DNA of 64,000 nucleotides from Parasphingorhabdus litoris DSM 22379 (GCF_020906275.1 NZ_CP086727.1:1364001-1428000); one strand, 5' to 3'; counted from the first letter of the stretch, positions 26,954 to 36,423 are shown. The notes: generated by a model not told the origin, from the sequence alone. Numbers and translations are program-made.

Positions 26954-27928
26954 ATGCTGATCGCGATCTTTACCCTGCTGGTTGGCTTCGTCGTCCTGAT
27001 TGTGGGCGGAGAACTGCTGGTGCGCGGCGCTGTTCGTGTGGCGGAGCGGGCTGGCATGTCAGAACTGTTGATCGGTCTCACTATCGTTGGCTTTGGTACT
27101 TCGGCGCCGGAATTAGTCGCGAGTGTAGAAGCGGCGCGTGCGGGATCGCCTGGCATAGCCTGGGGTAATGTCGTTGGGTCGAACCTCGCCAACAGTCTGC
27201 TGATCCTGGGGACAGCCTCCTTGATCTTGCCGATGGTCGTGCCGCGCGGGCCATTGTGGCGCGATGGCGGGTTGGCATTGGTTGCAACGGTCGTTCTCTG
27301 GCTGGTGGCAAGTACAAGCGGGATCACCGTTGCTATTGGTGTCGGTTTTCTCCTCGTTCTCTGCGCCTATCTCAGCTATGCTTATTGGGCTGAGAAGACG
27401 CAGCCTATCGGCGCGAGCGCGCTGCACGAGAAGGCGGAGTCGCTCGAAGTCACGGATACACATTTGCACGATGTCGAGCCGCTCTGGCGATCCGTTCTGA
27501 TATTGATTGCGGGTATTGTGTTGATCGTTTTGGGCGGTCGCTGGCTCGTTGAAGGGGCTGTGGATCTGGCGCGTTTGATCGGCATGAGTGAGGCTGTAAT
27601 CGGGCTTACGGTCATTGCCATCGGTACTTCGCTGCCGGAACTGGTGACCTCTGTTATTGCGGCTTACAAGGGGGCGAGCGCGGTAGCGCTGGGTAATGTG
27701 CTGGGGTCGAACATCTTCAACCTGCTGCTGATTGGCGGGGTTACTGCGGTGATTGCGCCGGGGACCATTCCGGGTGAGATCACCAACTATGGTCTGCCTT
27801 TGCTGATTGCGACGTCGTTACTGTTGATGCTCTTTGCTGCCACAGGGCGGCGGATAACGCGGTGGGAGGGGGCTGTCCTCTTGATCATTTACATCGCGCA
27901 GCTCGTTTACAATGTGGTGGCGGTCTAA
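26954..27928 (+). CDS. calcium/sodium antiporter (CaCA family, YrbG-like)
   Basis: A 324-residue membrane protein with about ten helices arranged as two inverted halves. Each half carries the alpha repeat signature of cation/Ca2+ exchangers: VGFGTSAPELVASVEAA near residue 44 and IAIGTSLPELVTSVIAA near residue 224, with conserved GN(V)(V/L)GSN following each. It probably exchanges Ca2+ or another cation for Na+ or H+ across the inner membrane. The start is an ATG 11 bases after the argG stop, so transcription from the argG promoter is likely. Confidence 0.92.
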   Translation: MLIAIFTLLVGFVVLIVGGELLVRGAVRVAERAGMSELLIGLTIVGFGTSAPELVASVEAARAGSPGIAWGNVVGSNLANSLLILGTASLILPMVVPRGPLWRDGGLALVATVVLWLVASTSGITVAIGVGFLLVLCAYLSYAYWAEKTQPIGASALHEKAESLEVTDTHLHDVEPLWRSVLILIAGIVLIVLGGRWLVEGAVDLARLIGMSEAVIGLTVIAIGTSLPELVTSVIAAYKGASAVALGNVLGSNIFNLLLIGGVTAVIAPGTIPGEITNYGLPLLIATSLLLMLFAATGRRITRWEGAVLLIIYIAQLVYNVVAV

Positions 27929-27970
27929 GGCCTTCCCTAGGGACTGAAGTTTGCGAAAGGGCCGCGGAGA

Positions 27971-27999
27971 TTGACTCTACGTTTATATTTCGATATTAC
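27971..27999 (+). promoter_or_regulatory. Sigma70-type promoter for arsR, probably leaderless
   Basis: TTGACT (27971-27976) and TATTAC (27994-27999) are separated by exactly 17 bases. The usual start point seven bases downstream of the -10 box falls on or next to the arsR ATG at 28007, so the message would be leaderless. ATATTTCGATAT (27985-27996), an imperfect dyad over the -10 box, is a candidate operator for autoregulation. The same region would otherwise be read as codons of an upstream TTG start, which I reject. Confidence 0.55.
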
Positions 28000-28006
28000 T
28001 GGAAAT

Positions 28007-28354
28007 ATGGAAACGATTCGAAGTCATACTGCTGTCGACGCCCTCTCTGCACTGGCGCAAGAACATCGCCTGGCGATATTTCGCTTGCTGGTGCAGGCGG
28101 GGCGCAGCGGATTGCCTGCCGGGCAAATTGCCAAGGAACTAGATATGCCAGCCAGTTCGCTATCTTTTCACCTGTCGCACCTCAAAAATGGTGGTGTGGT
28201 GAGCGATGAAAGGGATGGCCGTTCGATCATCTATCGCGCCGATTTTCAGGCGATGAACCAGTTGATGGCGTTTCTCCTGGAAAATTGCTGTGCGGGCGAT
28301 GACTGCCTGCCGACGGATGCAGCGGACACATGTATGGAAGGACAAGACGCATGA
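28007..28354 (+). CDS. arsR: ArsR-family arsenic-responsive repressor
   Basis: A 115-residue winged-helix repressor with the recognition region LPAGQIAKELDMPASSLSFH then LSHLKNGGVV and the wing ERDGRSIIYRA. There is no metal-binding CVC in helix 3. Instead the C-terminus has LENCCAGDDCLP, a CC...C triad resembling the C-terminal arsenite site of the Acidithiobacillus ArsR type. Arsenite binding would release it from DNA. It leads a three-gene operon and overlaps arsI by four bases (ATGA). The assignment rests on the C-terminal cysteines and the downstream genes. Confidence 0.88.
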   Translation: METIRSHTAVDALSALAQEHRLAIFRLLVQAGRSGLPAGQIAKELDMPASSLSFHLSHLKNGGVVSDERDGRSIIYRADFQAMNQLMAFLLENCCAGDDCLPTDAADTCMEGQDA

Positions 28355-28788
28355 AAAGATTTCACCTCAACCTGAAAGTATCGGATCTCGAAAAATCCCG
28401 AGCCTATTATGCCAACCTGTTCGGCGAGCAACCAGCTGTGGTGAAGCCCGATTATATCAAGTGGATGCTGGACGATCCGTATATCAATTTCTCGATCGAG
28501 CCTGTCAGCGACGCCACTGGCGGCGAAACCGGCATCGCCCATGTCGGCCTGCAAGCAGAAAGTCCTGAAGAACTGCAAGCCGTCTACGAGCGTGTGCAGG
28601 ATGCCGCCGGTCCGCGGTTTGAGGAAGGCGCGACCACCTGCTGCTATGCCTCATCAGAGAAAAACTGGACACAGGACCCGGACGGCCTGATCTGGGAAGC
28701 CTTCTACACCGACGGACAGGTCACCCATTATGGGAAATTGCCGGATCTCGGCGGCGGTAAATCCGACGCTGCGTGCTGCTTGAACTAA
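28351..28788 (+). CDS. arsI: ArsI/CadI-type lyase (vicinal-oxygen-chelate fold)
   Basis: A 145-residue VOC-fold protein with the Fe-ligand pattern of ArsI: His5 in RFHLNLKVS, His in IAHVGLQAE and Glu in LIWEAFYTDG. A vicinal cysteine pair in TTCCYASSEKNW would hold trivalent methylarsenical, as in the characterised C-As lyases; a further CC is at the C-terminus (DAACCLN). Such enzymes cleave the carbon-arsenic bond of methylarsenite, while the closely related CadI proteins are linked to cadmium. Position directly after ArsR supports the arsenic role. The ATG sits inside the arsR stop overlap. Confidence 0.88.
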   Translation: MKRFHLNLKVSDLEKSRAYYANLFGEQPAVVKPDYIKWMLDDPYINFSIEPVSDATGGETGIAHVGLQAESPEELQAVYERVQDAAGPRFEEGATTCCYASSEKNWTQDPDGLIWEAFYTDGQVTHYGKLPDLGGGKSDAACCLN

Positions 28789-28798
28789 GGCGCAGAAA

Positions 28799-29479
28799 AT
28801 GGGGGATTTTTCAAGGGCGCAAAAGCTCGGCGCCGAAGCGCTGGGATCGTTTTTCCTGTTTGTCACCGTGGTTGGCTCAGGGATCATGGCCGAAAATCTG
28901 GCGGGCGGGAATGTCGCTATCGCGCTGCTCGGCAATACGCTGGCAACCGGCGCGATATTATTCGTGCTGATCGCGATATTGGCACCGATATCGGGTGCGC
29001 ATTTCAATCCGGCGGTCACCTTTGTCATGATCTTGCGCAAAGAACTGACACTGAATGTTGGCGTTTTGTTTGTCATTGCGCAGCTCATCGGTGGTCTGAT
29101 TGGTGTCTGGGCGGCCCATCTCATGTTTGAACTGCCGGTTTTCCAGCTGAGCGAGAAAACCCGAACCGGCGGTGGCCAGTGGCTCGGAGAACTGATCGCA
29201 ACCTTCGGATTGCTGTTCACGATATTGGGTACGGTGCGCTTTCGCCCCGATTGGGTGGCACCAGCGGTGGGGCTTTATATATCCGCGGGCTATTGGTTCA
29301 CCAGCTCGACTAGCTTTGCCAATCCGGCGATCACGGTTGGCCGCGCCTTTTCCAACAGCTTTGCCGGAATCGCGCCAGCGGATGTGGCTGGATTTGTCGC
29401 CGCTCAGTTTGTCGGTGCGGCCTTGGCATGGATGGTCACGCGCTGGATGTTTGCACCTTCACCTGCGACAGAAAATTAA
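28799..29479 (+). CDS. MIP/aquaporin family channel (AqpS-like)
   Basis: A 226-residue six-helix channel with two NPA boxes: SGAHFNPAVTFVM near residue 70 and TSFANPAITVGRAFS near residue 175, the second followed by the aromatic/arginine filter Arg. In ars operons such channels (AqpS, GlpF type) let arsenite or methylarsenite flow out. It starts ten bases after arsI, in the same operon; no arsC, arsB or acr3 follows, and the next gene is rimP. So this is a minimal operon, probably for demethylation followed by passive efflux. Confidence 0.87.
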   Translation: MGDFSRAQKLGAEALGSFFLFVTVVGSGIMAENLAGGNVAIALLGNTLATGAILFVLIAILAPISGAHFNPAVTFVMILRKELTLNVGVLFVIAQLIGGLIGVWAAHLMFELPVFQLSEKTRTGGGQWLGELIATFGLLFTILGTVRFRPDWVAPAVGLYISAGYWFTSSTSFANPAITVGRAFSNSFAGIAPADVAGFVAAQFVGAALAWMVTRWMFAPSPATEN

Positions 29480-29601
29480 GGCGTTGCAAATTTGGGAATC
29501 AATCCCTAAATAGCAGTCATCCCAACATTGTGAGATTTTGAAGGGGCTGGCGCCAAACGGGGCCGGCGCAAAAGAGTTTTGCATTTTTACTGGAACCAAA
29601 T

Positions 29602-30162
29602 TTGACGGATATGACTGCCATTATGAACCTGATCACACCGGAAGCGGAAGCTTTGGGTTTTGAACTGGTGCGCGTGCAGTTTGTATCCGGCGCGGATGAG
29701 CCGACCTTGCAGATCATGGCGGAGCGACCAGAGACGGGCCAGCTCGGCATTGACGATTGCGCGGCCTTGTCACGGCGGATTTCAGAAAAATTTGATGTGC
29801 TGGAAGAAGAAGGGCGTGATCCGATTGAGGAAGCCTATCGGCTCGAAGTCAGTTCACCCGGTATCGATCGCCCGCTAACCCGCGCAAAAGACTACGCGAA
29901 TTGGGCCGGACATGAAGCACGGATCAATCTGATCGAGGCGGTTTCGGGCAAGAAGCAATTGCGCGGCTTGCTAGACGGCATCGAAGGTGAGATAATAGCG
30001 ATTGACGATCGCAAGGCGGGGCGTCAAACGACCACTCTCGACAACGTGCATAGCGCAAAACTGATTCTGACCGACGCCCTGATTGCTGCGACCATCCCGG
30101 TTTCTGCCGATGGCGCCGATGAAATTGAAGAAGATACTCTAAACGAAGAACAGGAAGACTAA
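29602..30162 (+). CDS. rimP: ribosome maturation factor RimP
   Basis: Small-subunit assembly factor of 186 residues. The N-terminal RimP domain (LITPEAEALGFELVRVQF, LGIDDCAALSRRIS) is followed by EAYRLEVSSPGIDRPL, the family signature, then a C-terminal SH3-like domain and an acidic tail. The start may be TTG at 29602, giving MTDMTAI like related proteins, or ATG at 29611 three codons later; GGAA is 7-10 bases before the TTG, so I favour it. It opens the rimP-nusA-ylxR-infB block, with two bases to nusA. Confidence 0.93.
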   Translation: MTDMTAIMNLITPEAEALGFELVRVQFVSGADEPTLQIMAERPETGQLGIDDCAALSRRISEKFDVLEEEGRDPIEEAYRLEVSSPGIDRPLTRAKDYANWAGHEARINLIEAVSGKKQLRGLLDGIEGEIIAIDDRKAGRQTTTLDNVHSAKLILTDALIAATIPVSADGADEIEEDTLNEEQED

Positions 30163-30164
30163 TC

Positions 30165-31799
30165 ATGGCCAGTGCCATTTCTGCAAATAAGGCTGAATTG
30201 CTAGCTATCGCCAATGCCGTTGCATCGGAAAAGATGATCGACAAGACCATCGTCGTTGAAGCAATGGAAGAGGCGATCCAGAAAGCCGCTCGTGCTCGCT
30301 ATGGTGCGGAAAATGATATTCGTGCCAAGCTCGACCTGCAAACCGGCGACCTGCGTCTCTGGCGTGTGGTTGAGGTGGTTGAAGAAGTTGAAGACTATTT
30401 CAAGCAGGTTGACCTGAAACAGGCCGATAAGCTGGAAAAAGGCTCGAAACTGGGCGACTTTATCGTTGATCCGCTGCCTGCTGTTGATCTGGGCCGCATT
30501 GATGCGCAGTCCGCGAAACAGGTTATCTTTCAGAAAGTCCGTGACGCAGAGCGTGAGCGGCAGTTTGAAGAGTTTAAAGACCGCGCTGGTGAAATCATCA
30601 CCGGTGTCGTGAAGTCGGTAGAATTCGGCCATGTCGTCGTTGATCTGGGCCGTGCCGAAGGTGTTATCCGCCGCGACCAGCAAATTCCGCGCGAAGCCGC
30701 CCGTGTTGGTGACCGCGTCCGTTCGCTGATCATGAATGTGCGCCGCGAAAATCGCGGACCACAGATATTCCTGTCTCGCGCCCATCCCGATTTCATGAAG
30801 CTCTTGTTTGCGCAGGAAGTTCCCGAAATTTATGACGGCATAATCGAGATTAAAGCCGCCGCCCGTGACCCCGGCAGCCGCGCCAAAATCGGCGTGATCA
30901 GCCAGGACAGCTCAATCGATCCGGTTGGTGCCTGTGTGGGTATGAAGGGTAGCCGTGTTCAGGCCGTCGTGCAGGAAATGCAGGGCGAAAAAATCGACAT
31001 CATTCCTTGGTCCGACGATATCGCGACCTTTGTTGTCAACGCACTGCAGCCTGCAACGGTGAGCCGCGTGCTGATTGACGAAGAAGAAGGCCGCATCGAA
31101 GTGGTTGTTCCTGACGATCAGCTCAGCCTTGCCATTGGTCGCCGCGGACAGAATGTCCGTCTCGCGTCACAATTGACCGGCCTGGCCATCGACATCATGA
31201 CCGAAGCCGACAGCAGCGAGAAGCGTCAGGCCGAATTTGCCGTCCGCACCGCGATGTTCCAGGAAGATCTCGACGTGGATGAAACCTTGTCGCAGCTTCT
31301 GGTCGCTGAAGGCTTTAGCGAGATGGAAGAAGTCGCTTATGTCGCACCGGAAGAGCTTTCCAATATCGAAGGCTTTGACGATGAGCTGGCGGCCGAACTG
31401 CAAAGCCGTGCGCTGGAAGCATTGGAGCGTCGTGAGGCGGCTGCCAAGGCAGAGCGTACCGAGCTTGGCGTTGAAGATGCGATTGCCGAACTGCCTCATA
31501 TGACCGAAGCCATGCTGGTGACTCTGGGTAAAGCGGGCCTCAAAACTCTCGACGATGTTGCTGATCTGGCAACCGACGAGCTGGTTCTGAAGCGCAAAGC
31601 CGAGCCACGCCGCCGCAATGACAATCGCAAGCCAGAGCCCGATGGCGTACTGGCGCAATATGGTCTGACCGAAGAGCAGGGCAATGAGATTATCATGGCC
31701 GCTCGTGCGCACTGGTTTGACGACGAGGAAGAAGCTGCTCCGGCTGCTGAAGCTGAGGCGGAAACAGGGGAGGACGCTAATGCGGAAGCTCCCCAATGA
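30165..31799 (+). CDS. nusA: transcription termination/antitermination factor NusA
   Basis: Binds RNA polymerase and RNA to control pausing, termination and antitermination. The 544 residues comprise the polymerase-binding N-domain (1-125), an S1 domain (about 140-190, GEIITGVVKSVEFGHVVVDL), two KH domains (about 230-285 with VGMKGSRVQAV, and 310-345 with IGRRGQNVRLA), and C-terminal acidic helix-hairpin repeats (DETLSQLLVAEGFSEME and ELPHMTEAML). The tail is Ala/Glu-rich. Start ATG two bases after the rimP stop; the end overlaps ylxR by 20 bases. Confidence 0.97.
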   Translation: MASAISANKAELLAIANAVASEKMIDKTIVVEAMEEAIQKAARARYGAENDIRAKLDLQTGDLRLWRVVEVVEEVEDYFKQVDLKQADKLEKGSKLGDFIVDPLPAVDLGRIDAQSAKQVIFQKVRDAERERQFEEFKDRAGEIITGVVKSVEFGHVVVDLGRAEGVIRRDQQIPREAARVGDRVRSLIMNVRRENRGPQIFLSRAHPDFMKLLFAQEVPEIYDGIIEIKAAARDPGSRAKIGVISQDSSIDPVGACVGMKGSRVQAVVQEMQGEKIDIIPWSDDIATFVVNALQPATVSRVLIDEEEGRIEVVVPDDQLSLAIGRRGQNVRLASQLTGLAIDIMTEADSSEKRQAEFAVRTAMFQEDLDVDETLSQLLVAEGFSEMEEVAYVAPEELSNIEGFDDELAAELQSRALEALERREAAAKAERTELGVEDAIAELPHMTEAMLVTLGKAGLKTLDDVADLATDELVLKRKAEPRRRNDNRKPEPDGVLAQYGLTEEQGNEIIMAARAHWFDDEEEAAPAAEAEAETGEDANAEAPQ

Positions 31800-32493
31800 G
31801 ACGCCTTCTAAACCTTTAGATCGCGCACCACACCGTAAATGCATATTGACTGGGGAGAGCCTTCCCCAGGAAGCATTAGTGCGTTTGGCGCTCAGCCCCG
31901 ATGACGGGATTGCCCCCGATGTCCGTGCCAAAGCGCCGGGCCGTGGCGCCTGGATCAGTGTCGATCGCAATGCATTGGAGCAGGCGCAGGCCAAGGGCGC
32001 GCTGAAAGGCGCATTGTCGCGCGCCTTCAAAACCGGCAAGCTTGATATTCCCGATGATCTGGCCGCACAGGTTGAAAATGCTCTGGAACGCGCCACATTA
32101 GACAGGCTGGGACTGGAAGCGCGTGGCGGAATGCTTCTGACCGGTTCAGAAAAGATTGAAACGGCTGCGCGGCAGGGCGATCTTCAGATGCTCCTCCACG
32201 CCGCTGATGCTGGTCGTGACGGGTCTACTAAACTCGATCAGGCATGGCGCGTCGGCAGTGACCGGGAAGGGCAGGATGTCCGCGGTCAGATATTGCCGGT
32301 GGACCGACAGGCCCTTTCTGTGGCATTGGGCCGTCAAAATGTCGTGCATATAGGTATAACCGACCACAGGGCGGCGGGGCGAATATCGCACATGCTGGAT
32401 AGATGGCGTCACTTTATCGGGTCTGAGAAGGCCGGTGGCGCCAGCGATCATGGTAGTGATGATGGCGGTGAGGCGAAGAAGAAAGTTGCGTGA
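31780..32493 (+). CDS. YlxR family RNA-binding protein fused to an L7Ae-like domain
   Basis: A 237-residue protein. The first 90 residues are the YlxR/DUF448 fold (HRKCILTGESLPQEALVRL, then GRGAWISVDR), which binds RNA and in Bacillus modulates RNase P. The second half, from about residue 105 (LDRLGLEARGGMLLTGSEKI to VDRQALSVALGRQNVVHIGI), resembles a ribosomal L7Ae-like domain, the architecture usual in alphaproteobacteria. The ATG at 31780 follows GGGGAGG and lies inside the 3' end of nusA. The lysine-rich tail ends before infB. Confidence 0.85.
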   Translation: MRKLPNETPSKPLDRAPHRKCILTGESLPQEALVRLALSPDDGIAPDVRAKAPGRGAWISVDRNALEQAQAKGALKGALSRAFKTGKLDIPDDLAAQVENALERATLDRLGLEARGGMLLTGSEKIETAARQGDLQMLLHAADAGRDGSTKLDQAWRVGSDREGQDVRGQILPVDRQALSVALGRQNVVHIGITDHRAAGRISHMLDRWRHFIGSEKAGGASDHGSDDGGEAKKKVA

Positions 32494-32559
32494 ACTGGTT
32501 TGAAGTTGATCAGTTAAAATATTGAAGTAATGAATTTTTTTAAGGATTAAGTCTGTTCG

Positions 32560-35106
32560 ATGAGTGAAGATAACAAAGATACCGCAAAACCTGCACGCAA
32601 GCCTTTGGGACTGAAGCGTTCGGTTGAGCCCGGTGAAGTCAAACAGACGTTTAGCCACGGTCGGACCAACAAGGTCGTCGTCGAGGTCAAGCGCCGTAAA
32701 CTCGTGGGCAAGCCCGGAGCACAGGAAGCTGCCAAGGATATAGTGCCGGAAACCCCGGCACCGGCGCCTGCGCCTGCTCCTGTTGAAGCGAAGAAGCCGG
32801 CTCCGGCGCCCAAGCCAAAGCAGGAAGACGTGCTGACCCGTCAGGAAAAGCAGGCGAAATTGCTGCGCGAGGCCGAAGAAGCCCGTCTGGCCGCCATGGA
32901 AGAAGCGCGCAAACGCGATACCAAGGCCAAGAAAGACCAGACCGCCGAAGAGAAAAAGCGCGCCGAAGACAAGCGTAAGGCGGAAGAAGAAGCGGCTAAA
33001 AAGGCTCAGGAAGAGATTAAAGCGGCGGAAGAAGCGGCTGCTGCTGCGGCTGCCGAAGCGGCAGAGGCACCAAAGGCTGACGAAGCCAAGCCAGCGACCA
33101 GCGGCACGTCACATCCGCCTGCACGCAAATTTACACCGGTTGAGGCTCCGAAACGGCCTGAACCGAAGCAGAAGCCAAAAACCGGACGCAGTGATCGTGG
33201 TGATCGCCGCCAATCCGGCAAGCTGACCGTTAACCGCGCTCTCCGCGGGGAAGACGGCGCAGCACGTGCACGTTCGCTTGCGGCGCTGAAACGCGCGCGT
33301 GAGAAAGAAAAGCGGGCGCAAATGTCGGGTCAACCGCGCGAGCCGCGTGAGAAGCAGATTCGTGATGTGATCGTGCCGGAAGCAATTACCGTGCAGGAAC
33401 TGTCCAAGCGCATGGGCGAAAAGGGCGCTGATCTCGTCAAATCCCTGTTCAACATGGGTTCGATGGTGACCGTCAACCAGACGATTGATCAGGATACAGC
33501 AGAATTGCTGGTCGAGGAATTTGGCCACAATATCCAGCGCGTGTCCGAGGCCGACGTTGAAATTGATACGGAATCGGATGTTGATCCGGAAGAAACGCTG
33601 AAACCGCGTCCGCCGGTGGTTACGATTATGGGGCATGTCGACCATGGTAAGACGTCGCTGCTCGACGCACTGCGCGGTACCGATGTGGTCGCTGGCGAAG
33701 CTGGCGGCATTACCCAACATATCGGCGCTTATCAGGTTAAAATGAAAAATGGCGACAAGATCACCTTCCTCGATACGCCGGGCCATGAAGCCTTTACCAG
33801 CATGCGGCTGCGCGGGGCGAATGCCACCGATATCGTTATCCTGGTGGTGGCGGCCGATGACGGTCTGATGCCGCAGACGATTGAGGCGATCAACCACACC
33901 AAGGCGGCCGATGTGCCGATGATTGTGGCGATCAACAAGATCGACAAGGAAGGCGCCGACCCGATGCAGGTGCGCACGCGTCTGTTGGAACATGAAGTGA
34001 TCGTCGAGGAAATGTCTGGTGACGTGCAGGATGTTGAAGTTTCTGCACTCAAGAAGACCAATCTCGAAGAGCTGATCGAGAAGATTCACTTGCAGGCCGA
34101 ACTGCTTGAACTCAAGGCCCGTCCCGATCGTGCCGCTGAGGGCATTGTGATCGAGGCCAAGCTCGACAAGGGACGCGGTCCTGTGGCCACCGTTTTGGTC
34201 CAGCGCGGTACGCTGAAACGCGGTGATATCTTTGTTGTCGGCTCGCAAACCGGTAAGGTTCGGGCGATGATCGACGACAAGGGCGCACAGCCCAAGGAAG
34301 CCGGTCCATCGGTTCCGGTCGAAGTGCTGGGTCTGTCCGGCGTTCCGTCTGCCGGCGACAAGCTGACCGTGGTCGAGAATGAATCGCGCGCGCGCGAAGT
34401 CGCGACCTACCGTGCTGAGCAAGAGAAACTGCAACGCACGACGCAGGCACCGACGAGCCTGGAGAATATGTTCTCTGCGGCTGCGGACAGCGCGGTTGAA
34501 TTCCCGCTGCTCGTTAAAGCCGACGTGCAGGGCAGTACCGAGGCGATTGTCCAGGCACTGAACAAGATATCCAATGACGATATCAAGGTCCGCATCCTGC
34601 ACAGCGGCGTGGGCGCGATCACCGAGTCCGACGTAACCTTGGCAAGTGCCAGCAAGGCCCCGATTATCGGCTTTAACGTCCGTCCCAATGCCAAGGCGCG
34701 CGAAATTGCGAAGCGCGATGGTGTGCGGCTGAAATATTTCGATATCATCTATGATCTGACCGATGAAATCCGCGCTGAAATGGCCGGTGAGCTGGGCCCA
34801 GAGAAGATCGAGAACGTCATGGGCCGCGCCGAGGTCAAAGAGGTGTTCAAATCGGGCAAGCGCGACAAGGCCGCTGGTCTGCTGGTCACCGAAGGAACGC
34901 TCCGCAAAGGCCTATTCGCACGGCTCACCCGCGAGGATGTCATCGTCAGCAAGACGACCATCGCCTCGCTGCGCCGCTTCAAAGACGATGTCGAGGAAGT
35001 CCGCGCCGGTATGGAATGTGGTGCGGTGCTGGAAGACACCAACGACATCAAGCCAGGCGATATGCTGGAAGTCTTTGAGGTTGAAGAGAAAGAACGCGTT
35101 CTTTGA
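32560..35106 (+). CDS. infB: translation initiation factor IF-2
   Basis: GTPase that places initiator tRNA on the ribosome. The 848 residues start with an IF2-associated segment, then a long Lys/Glu/Ala-rich low-complexity region (about 50-240). The G domain begins near residue 350 with [18 protein letters not shown] (G1), [12 protein letters not shown] (G3) and [10 protein letters not shown] (G4), followed by domains II-IV and a C-terminal [16 protein letters not shown] end ([12 protein letters not shown]). The stop overlaps the next start as TGATG. Long antisense reading frames inside it are codon-bias shadows. Confidence 0.98.
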   Translation: MSEDNKDTAKPARKPLGLKRSVEPGEVKQTFSHGRTNKVVVEVKRRKLVGKPGAQEAAKDIVPETPAPAPAPAPVEAKKPAPAPKPKQEDVLTRQEKQAKLLREAEEARLAAMEEARKRDTKAKKDQTAEEKKRAEDKRKAEEEAAKKAQEEIKAAEEAAAAAAAEAAEAPKADEAKPATSGTSHPPARKFTPVEAPKRPEPKQKPKTGRSDRGDRRQSGKLTVNRALRGEDGAARARSLAALKRAREKEKRAQMSGQPREPREKQIRDVIVPEAITVQELSKRMGEKGADLVKSLFNMGSMVTVNQTIDQDTAELLVEEFGHNIQRVSEADVEIDTESDVDPEETLKPRPPVVTIMGHVDHGKTSLLDALRGTDVVAGEAGGITQHIGAYQVKMKNGDKITFLDTPGHEAFTSMRLRGANATDIVILVVAADDGLMPQTIEAINHTKAADVPMIVAINKIDKEGADPMQVRTRLLEHEVIVEEMSGDVQDVEVSALKKTNLEELIEKIHLQAELLELKARPDRAAEGIVIEAKLDKGRGPVATVLVQRGTLKRGDIFVVGSQTGKVRAMIDDKGAQPKEAGPSVPVEVLGLSGVPSAGDKLTVVENESRAREVATYRAEQEKLQRTTQAPTSLENMFSAAADSAVEFPLLVKADVQGSTEAIVQALNKISNDDIKVRILHSGVGAITESDVTLASASKAPIIGFNVRPNAKAREIAKRDGVRLKYFDIIYDLTDEIRAEMAGELGPEKIENVMGRAEVKEVFKSGKRDKAAGLLVTEGTLRKGLFARLTREDVIVSKTTIASLRRFKDDVEEVRAGMECGAVLEDTNDIKPGDMLEVFEVEEKERVL

Positions 35107-35321
35107 TGGAAGAAGCCATTGGCGTGGGGAAGTTTGCCCGATATGTGATCGAACCTAGGGCTGAAGGCGTATATCTTTTTGTTTTTGAAAGCACGGATAG
35201 CGCTTTTCCTGAAAAAGACTTTTTGGAAGATACGACAGTTATTGCGAAAGAACTGTGCGAAGAAGAGTTCGGCGTCAAACCCGATCACTGGCGACCATAT
35301 AGCGGTGAGAGTCTAAGATAG
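35106..35321 (+). CDS. small conserved-position protein between infB and rbfA
   Basis: A 71-residue acidic protein that starts at an ATG sharing its A with the infB stop (TGATG). It has a short two-strand/helix pattern ([20 protein letters not shown], then [16 protein letters not shown]) without any motif I recognise. The tight coupling to infB and position before rbfA suggest a role around translation or ribosome assembly, or simply a passenger. It stops four bases before rbfA, so all three are probably co-translated. Confidence 0.7.
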   Translation: MEEAIGVGKFARYVIEPRAEGVYLFVFESTDSAFPEKDFLEDTTVIAKELCEEEFGVKPDHWRPYSGESLR

Positions 35322-35325
35322 ACCT

Positions 35326-35736
35326 ATGGCAAAATATAACGACACATCCCCTGAAGGCCGTTCGGTAAGGCTATTGCGTGTAGGCGAGCAGGTTCGGCAT
35401 ATCCTGTCCGAACTGCTGATGCGCGGAGAAGTGCATGATGAACTGCTTACAGCGACCAGTGTCAGCGTGACCGAGGTACGGATGTCCCCCGACTTGCGCC
35501 ACGCCACTGTCTTTGTGAAACCGCTACTGGGCGCAAATGAAGCGGATGTGCTCAAGGCGCTGAAAACCAACACCGCCTATTTCCAGAAAGAAGTCGCCAG
35601 TCGGGTGAAGATGAAATATGCCGCACGGCTCAAATTTCTCGCCGACGAAAGCTTTGACGAAGCGGCGCATATTGAAAATCTGTTGAGTAATCCGAAGGTT
35701 GCTCAAGATTTGGGCGAGGAGCATGGTGAGGAATAG
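35326..35736 (+). CDS. rbfA: 30S ribosome-binding factor RbfA
   Basis: Cold-shock and ribosome assembly factor binding the 16S rRNA 5' region. The 136 residues begin with a short N-terminal extension and have the KH-like core [37 protein letters not shown] and the closing [20 protein letters not shown], the conserved helix-strand pattern of RbfA. The ATG follows the small ORF by four bases. It is separated from truB, its usual neighbour, by tdk, a GNAT, a methyltransferase and DUF2239 genes, a rearrangement of the common order. Confidence 0.96.
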   Translation: MAKYNDTSPEGRSVRLLRVGEQVRHILSELLMRGEVHDELLTATSVSVTEVRMSPDLRHATVFVKPLLGANEADVLKALKTNTAYFQKEVASRVKMKYAARLKFLADESFDEAAHIENLLSNPKVAQDLGEEHGEE

Positions 35737-35750
35737 CAAATAGGCGTTTT

Positions 35751-35828
35751 CGTCATCCTGAACTTGATTCAGGATCTATTTCAAGGTCATATGGTTAACG
35801 GAGATCCTGAAACTAGTTCAGGATGACG
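35751..35828. repeat. 78-base paired inverted hairpin repeat
   Basis: Two 27-base arms, at 35751-35777 and 35802-35828, match in inverted orientation in 25 of 27 positions. Each arm is itself a perfect hairpin: ATCCTGAA/TTCAGGAT with loop cttga, and again with loop actag. The central spacer is 24 bases. The motif TCATCCTGAACT...TTCAGGAT is a repeat I recognise from many sphingomonads. It sits between rbfA and tdk and may end or stabilise the rbfA message. Confidence 0.85.
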
Positions 35829-35844
35829 GGTTTAGAGACTGATT

Positions 35845-36423
35845 ATGGCCAAACTCTATTTCTACTACAGCTCGATGAACGCGGGTAAATCAACGACATT
35901 GCTGCAGGCGGATTTCAATTATCGCGAACGCGGCATGCGCACGATGCTATGGACGGCGGCGCTGGATGACCGGGAAGAAGCAGGCTGGATCAATTCTCGC
36001 ATCGGTCTGAAGAAAAAAGCGCATATCTTTGAAAAAGAAACAGATATGCTGGCAGATATTAGCGCCCAGCATGAAGACGATACGCTGGATTGCGTGCTGA
36101 TTGACGAAGCCCAGTTCATGACCAAGGATCAGGTATTTCAGGTTGCATTGGTCGCGGATCAACTGCGCATCCCGGTGCTCGCTTACGGTCTGCGCACCGA
36201 TTTTCAGGCCGCGCTATTTCCCGGCAGTGCGCAATTGCTGGCGATTGCCGACGAGCTGGTCGAAATTAAAGCCGTCTGCGAATGCGGCAGCAAATCGACG
36301 ATGAACATGCGTGTCGATGAAGAAGGCAGTCCCGTGCTGGCTGGTCAACAAACGGCAATTGGCGGCAACGAGCTTTATGTCGCGCTGTGCCGCAAGCATT
36401 TTATGGAAAAGCTCAATGGCTGA
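35845..36423 (+). CDS. tdk: thymidine kinase
   Basis: Salvages thymidine to dTMP. The 192-residue type II enzyme has the P-loop SSMNAGKSTTLLQ (near 8-20), the Walker-B-like LIDEAQFM with the catalytic Glu in the DEAQF motif, and a C-terminal lasso with AVCECGSK and LCRKHF as probable Zn ligands, although the first pair is C-x-C. The start at 35845 has no strong ribosome site and lies just after the repeat element. The GNAT gene begins inside its 3' end (overlap of eight bases). Confidence 0.95.
   Translation: MAKLYFYYSSMNAGKSTTLLQADFNYRERGMRTMLWTAALDDREEAGWINSRIGLKKKAHIFEKETDMLADISAQHEDDTLDCVLIDEAQFMTKDQVFQVALVADQLRIPVLAYGLRTDFQAALFPGSAQLLAIADELVEIKAVCECGSKSTMNMRVDEEGSPVLAGQQTAIGGNELYVALCRKHFMEKLNG

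Noticed and set aside
27971..28006. Upstream TTG start for arsR
   Set aside because: The TTG is the -35 box of the promoter and the added residues do not belong to the ArsR fold.
33109..34602. Long open frame on the minus strand inside infB
   Set aside because: It is antisense to conserved IF-2 codons, its protein has no recognisable motif and a skewed composition. It follows from the codon use of infB.
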